Positions 29,253 to 30,084 of a stretch of 30,084 nucleotides of DNA are shown one piece after another; the first letter of the stretch is position 1; each line of letters begins with the position of its first letter. Origin of the DNA: a virus; IMG/VR virus record IMGVR_UViG_3300037070_002798, positions 1 through 30,084 of that record; one strand, written 5' to 3'. Under the pieces are notes generated by a model. That model was not told the origin of the DNA. It saw nothing but the letters and a program-made list of their open reading frames with translations, and searched no databases. The position numbers were made by a program, and so were the translations under genes.

Positions 29253-29482
29253 CCACCGATCACATCCAAGTTCTGCTCGACATGGTCGAGGACGAGATCC
29301 CCGACATCCTGATCAGCAACGGCGGCGGAGATCCGAACGTGCCGCCGTGGTACGCCATGGCCTACTGGTATGAGCCATCGAACGCTCCGCCCGAGGACGG
29401 TCACTGGGAGCTGGATGTCACCGGACTCACGCTGCGCGAGCTGCTCTGCAACATCATTGCTCACCCACGGTTTGTTCAATGA
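29249..29482 (+). CDS. 77-aa acidic hypothetical protein
   Basis: Between the HNH and RusA genes with ATGA overlaps at both ends. Begins MTTDHIQVLLDMVEDEIPDIL and has an aromatic-rich middle (WYAMAYWYEPSNAPP). No motif recognised. Confidence 0.65.
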   Translation: MTTDHIQVLLDMVEDEIPDILISNGGGDPNVPPWYAMAYWYEPSNAPPEDGHWELDVTGLTLRELLCNIIAHPRFVQ

Positions 29483-30012
29483 CCGAGCCGCTGTCGTTCT
29501 TCGTCCAAGGCCACCCGCAGACCCAGGGTGGGATGCGTGAGGTCACCACCAAGAACGGCGGTCGCGCCCTCATCACCACCGGGAGTGTCGATCTCAAACC
29601 ATGGCGCAAGAAAATCTCGGACACCGCCCGACTGGCAGCGAACCTGGCCCACTGGGAAACCCTGGTCGATTGCCCGGTGGCTGTGACGCTCCGGTTCTTC
29701 ATACCCATGCCCAAGAGCCGCCCCGCCCAGGCTCGGCACGACCGCATCGCTTACGCGATCAAGAAGCACGACATCGACAAGATGCAACGCGCCGTGCTGG
29801 ACTCGCTCACGACGGCCGAGATCTACAAGGACGACGGCCAGGTCGCCCGCTCCCGGCTGGAGAAGTACGAGCTCGTCGGTGAGCAGTACTGCGGTGTCGA
29901 GGTCATCGTGTGGGAGCTCGAGGTGCTCGAGATCAACCCACTCTTGGAGATCCGCGATCGGCGCGAGGCCAACCGAGCCTCACTGCAAGTGCTGAACCTG
30001 CGCCGTCGCTAG
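29479..30012 (+). CDS. rusA: RusA-like Holliday junction resolvase
   Basis: A 177-residue protein with the RusA fold signature: F-x-V-x-G-x-P near the start (FFVQGHPQTQGGMR), a basic region PMPKSRPA, then KKHDIDKMQRAVLDSL (98-110) and KDDGQV (117-122). This is the family's D-x-D...K...D...DDxQV pattern of metal-binding acids. It cuts four-way DNA junctions, probably resolving branched replication intermediates before packaging. Length is somewhat longer than E. coli RusA because of a helical, basic C-terminal extension. Coupled to its neighbour by overlap. Confidence 0.88.
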   Translation: MTEPLSFFVQGHPQTQGGMREVTTKNGGRALITTGSVDLKPWRKKISDTARLAANLAHWETLVDCPVAVTLRFFIPMPKSRPAQARHDRIAYAIKKHDIDKMQRAVLDSLTTAEIYKDDGQVARSRLEKYELVGEQYCGVEVIVWELEVLEINPLLEIRDRREANRASLQVLNLRRR

Positions 30013-30084
30013 CGAAACAGGAACCAGGCAATCAGGATGAGGATGCACCCGCCGACGAGGAGCTCGATGAGCGCGAGCCCCTCG
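30009..30084 (-). CDS. C-terminal end of a leftward membrane-protein gene
   Basis: The minus strand is open from the right edge to a TAG at 30011-30009, which overlaps the RusA stop. The last 24 residues are EGLALIELLVGGCILILIAWF plus LFR: a single membrane segment followed by a short basic end. The genes converge with no terminator between them. Its start lies outside the window, so function is unknown. Confidence 0.5.
   Translation of the reverse strand, partial: EGLALIELLVGGCILILIAWFLFR

Overview
The window is a piece of a high-GC, tailed double-stranded DNA phage genome. An actinobacterial host is likely but not proven. Supporting signs are the GC-rich codon use, several start codons placed 7-8 nt after a -10 box (leaderless transcripts), DnaA-box matches of the TTRTCCACA type, and small-gene families that I recognise from actinobacteriophages (DUF932/TIGR03299, phiC31 gp3-like, RusA, Cas4-like, Acb2/Tad1-hairpin). 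No integrase, polymerase, helicase, capsid, tape-measure or lysis gene is visible, so the window is only part of the genome.

Layout. Positions 1-10703 form one leftward late operon. In order of transcription it reads: a small secreted protein, several small structural-type proteins, a second secreted protein, a 280-aa beta-rich protein, a GTG-started 115-aa protein, a fibre-like protein made of 16 ETDTA repeats, two small proteins, the terminase large subunit, the portal protein, a Pro/Gln-rich protein, and a Gly/Ala-rich protein that runs off the left edge. Positions 10704-10893 are a divergent promoter region. From 10894 to 30012 almost everything is rightward: short, tightly overlapping early/middle genes with stop/start overlaps (ATGA, TGATG, GTGA). 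Recognisable members are SSB (17080), a DUF932 protein (20478), an Acb2/Tad1-hairpin protein (22854), a Cas4-like PD-(D/E)XK nuclease (23856), a phiC31 gp3/RDF-like protein (26050), an HNH nuclease (28902) and a RusA resolvase (29479). This is a replication/recombination and host-takeover module. A leftward membrane-protein gene begins again at the right edge.

Three stretches without clear genes hold structure: 11158-11832 (two DnaA-box matches, a short AT-rich patch, strong pyrimidine bias), 12288-12697 (a 22-bp inverted repeat), and 13816-14309 (a terminator-like hairpin, degenerate direct repeats of about 73 bp, and a very large palindrome).

The most unusual locus is 23410-23515. The 3' part of a tRNA (variable loop, T arm, acceptor 3' strand) lies upstream of the matching 5' part (acceptor 5' strand, U8-A9, D arm), separated by only TT. 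The acceptor strands are perfectly complementary over 7 bp, so this looks like a circularly permuted tRNA or tRNA-like RNA. It runs straight into a strong terminator and overlaps the 3' end of a convergent winged-helix regulator gene. That regulator sits beside a GTGTAA-N4-TTACAC palindrome, close variants of which occur at three other promoters in the window, always overlapping the putative -10 box. This suggests a local regulon that joins the late operon, a zinc-binding protein gene, the Acb2/Tad1-like gene and the Cas4-like nuclease operon.
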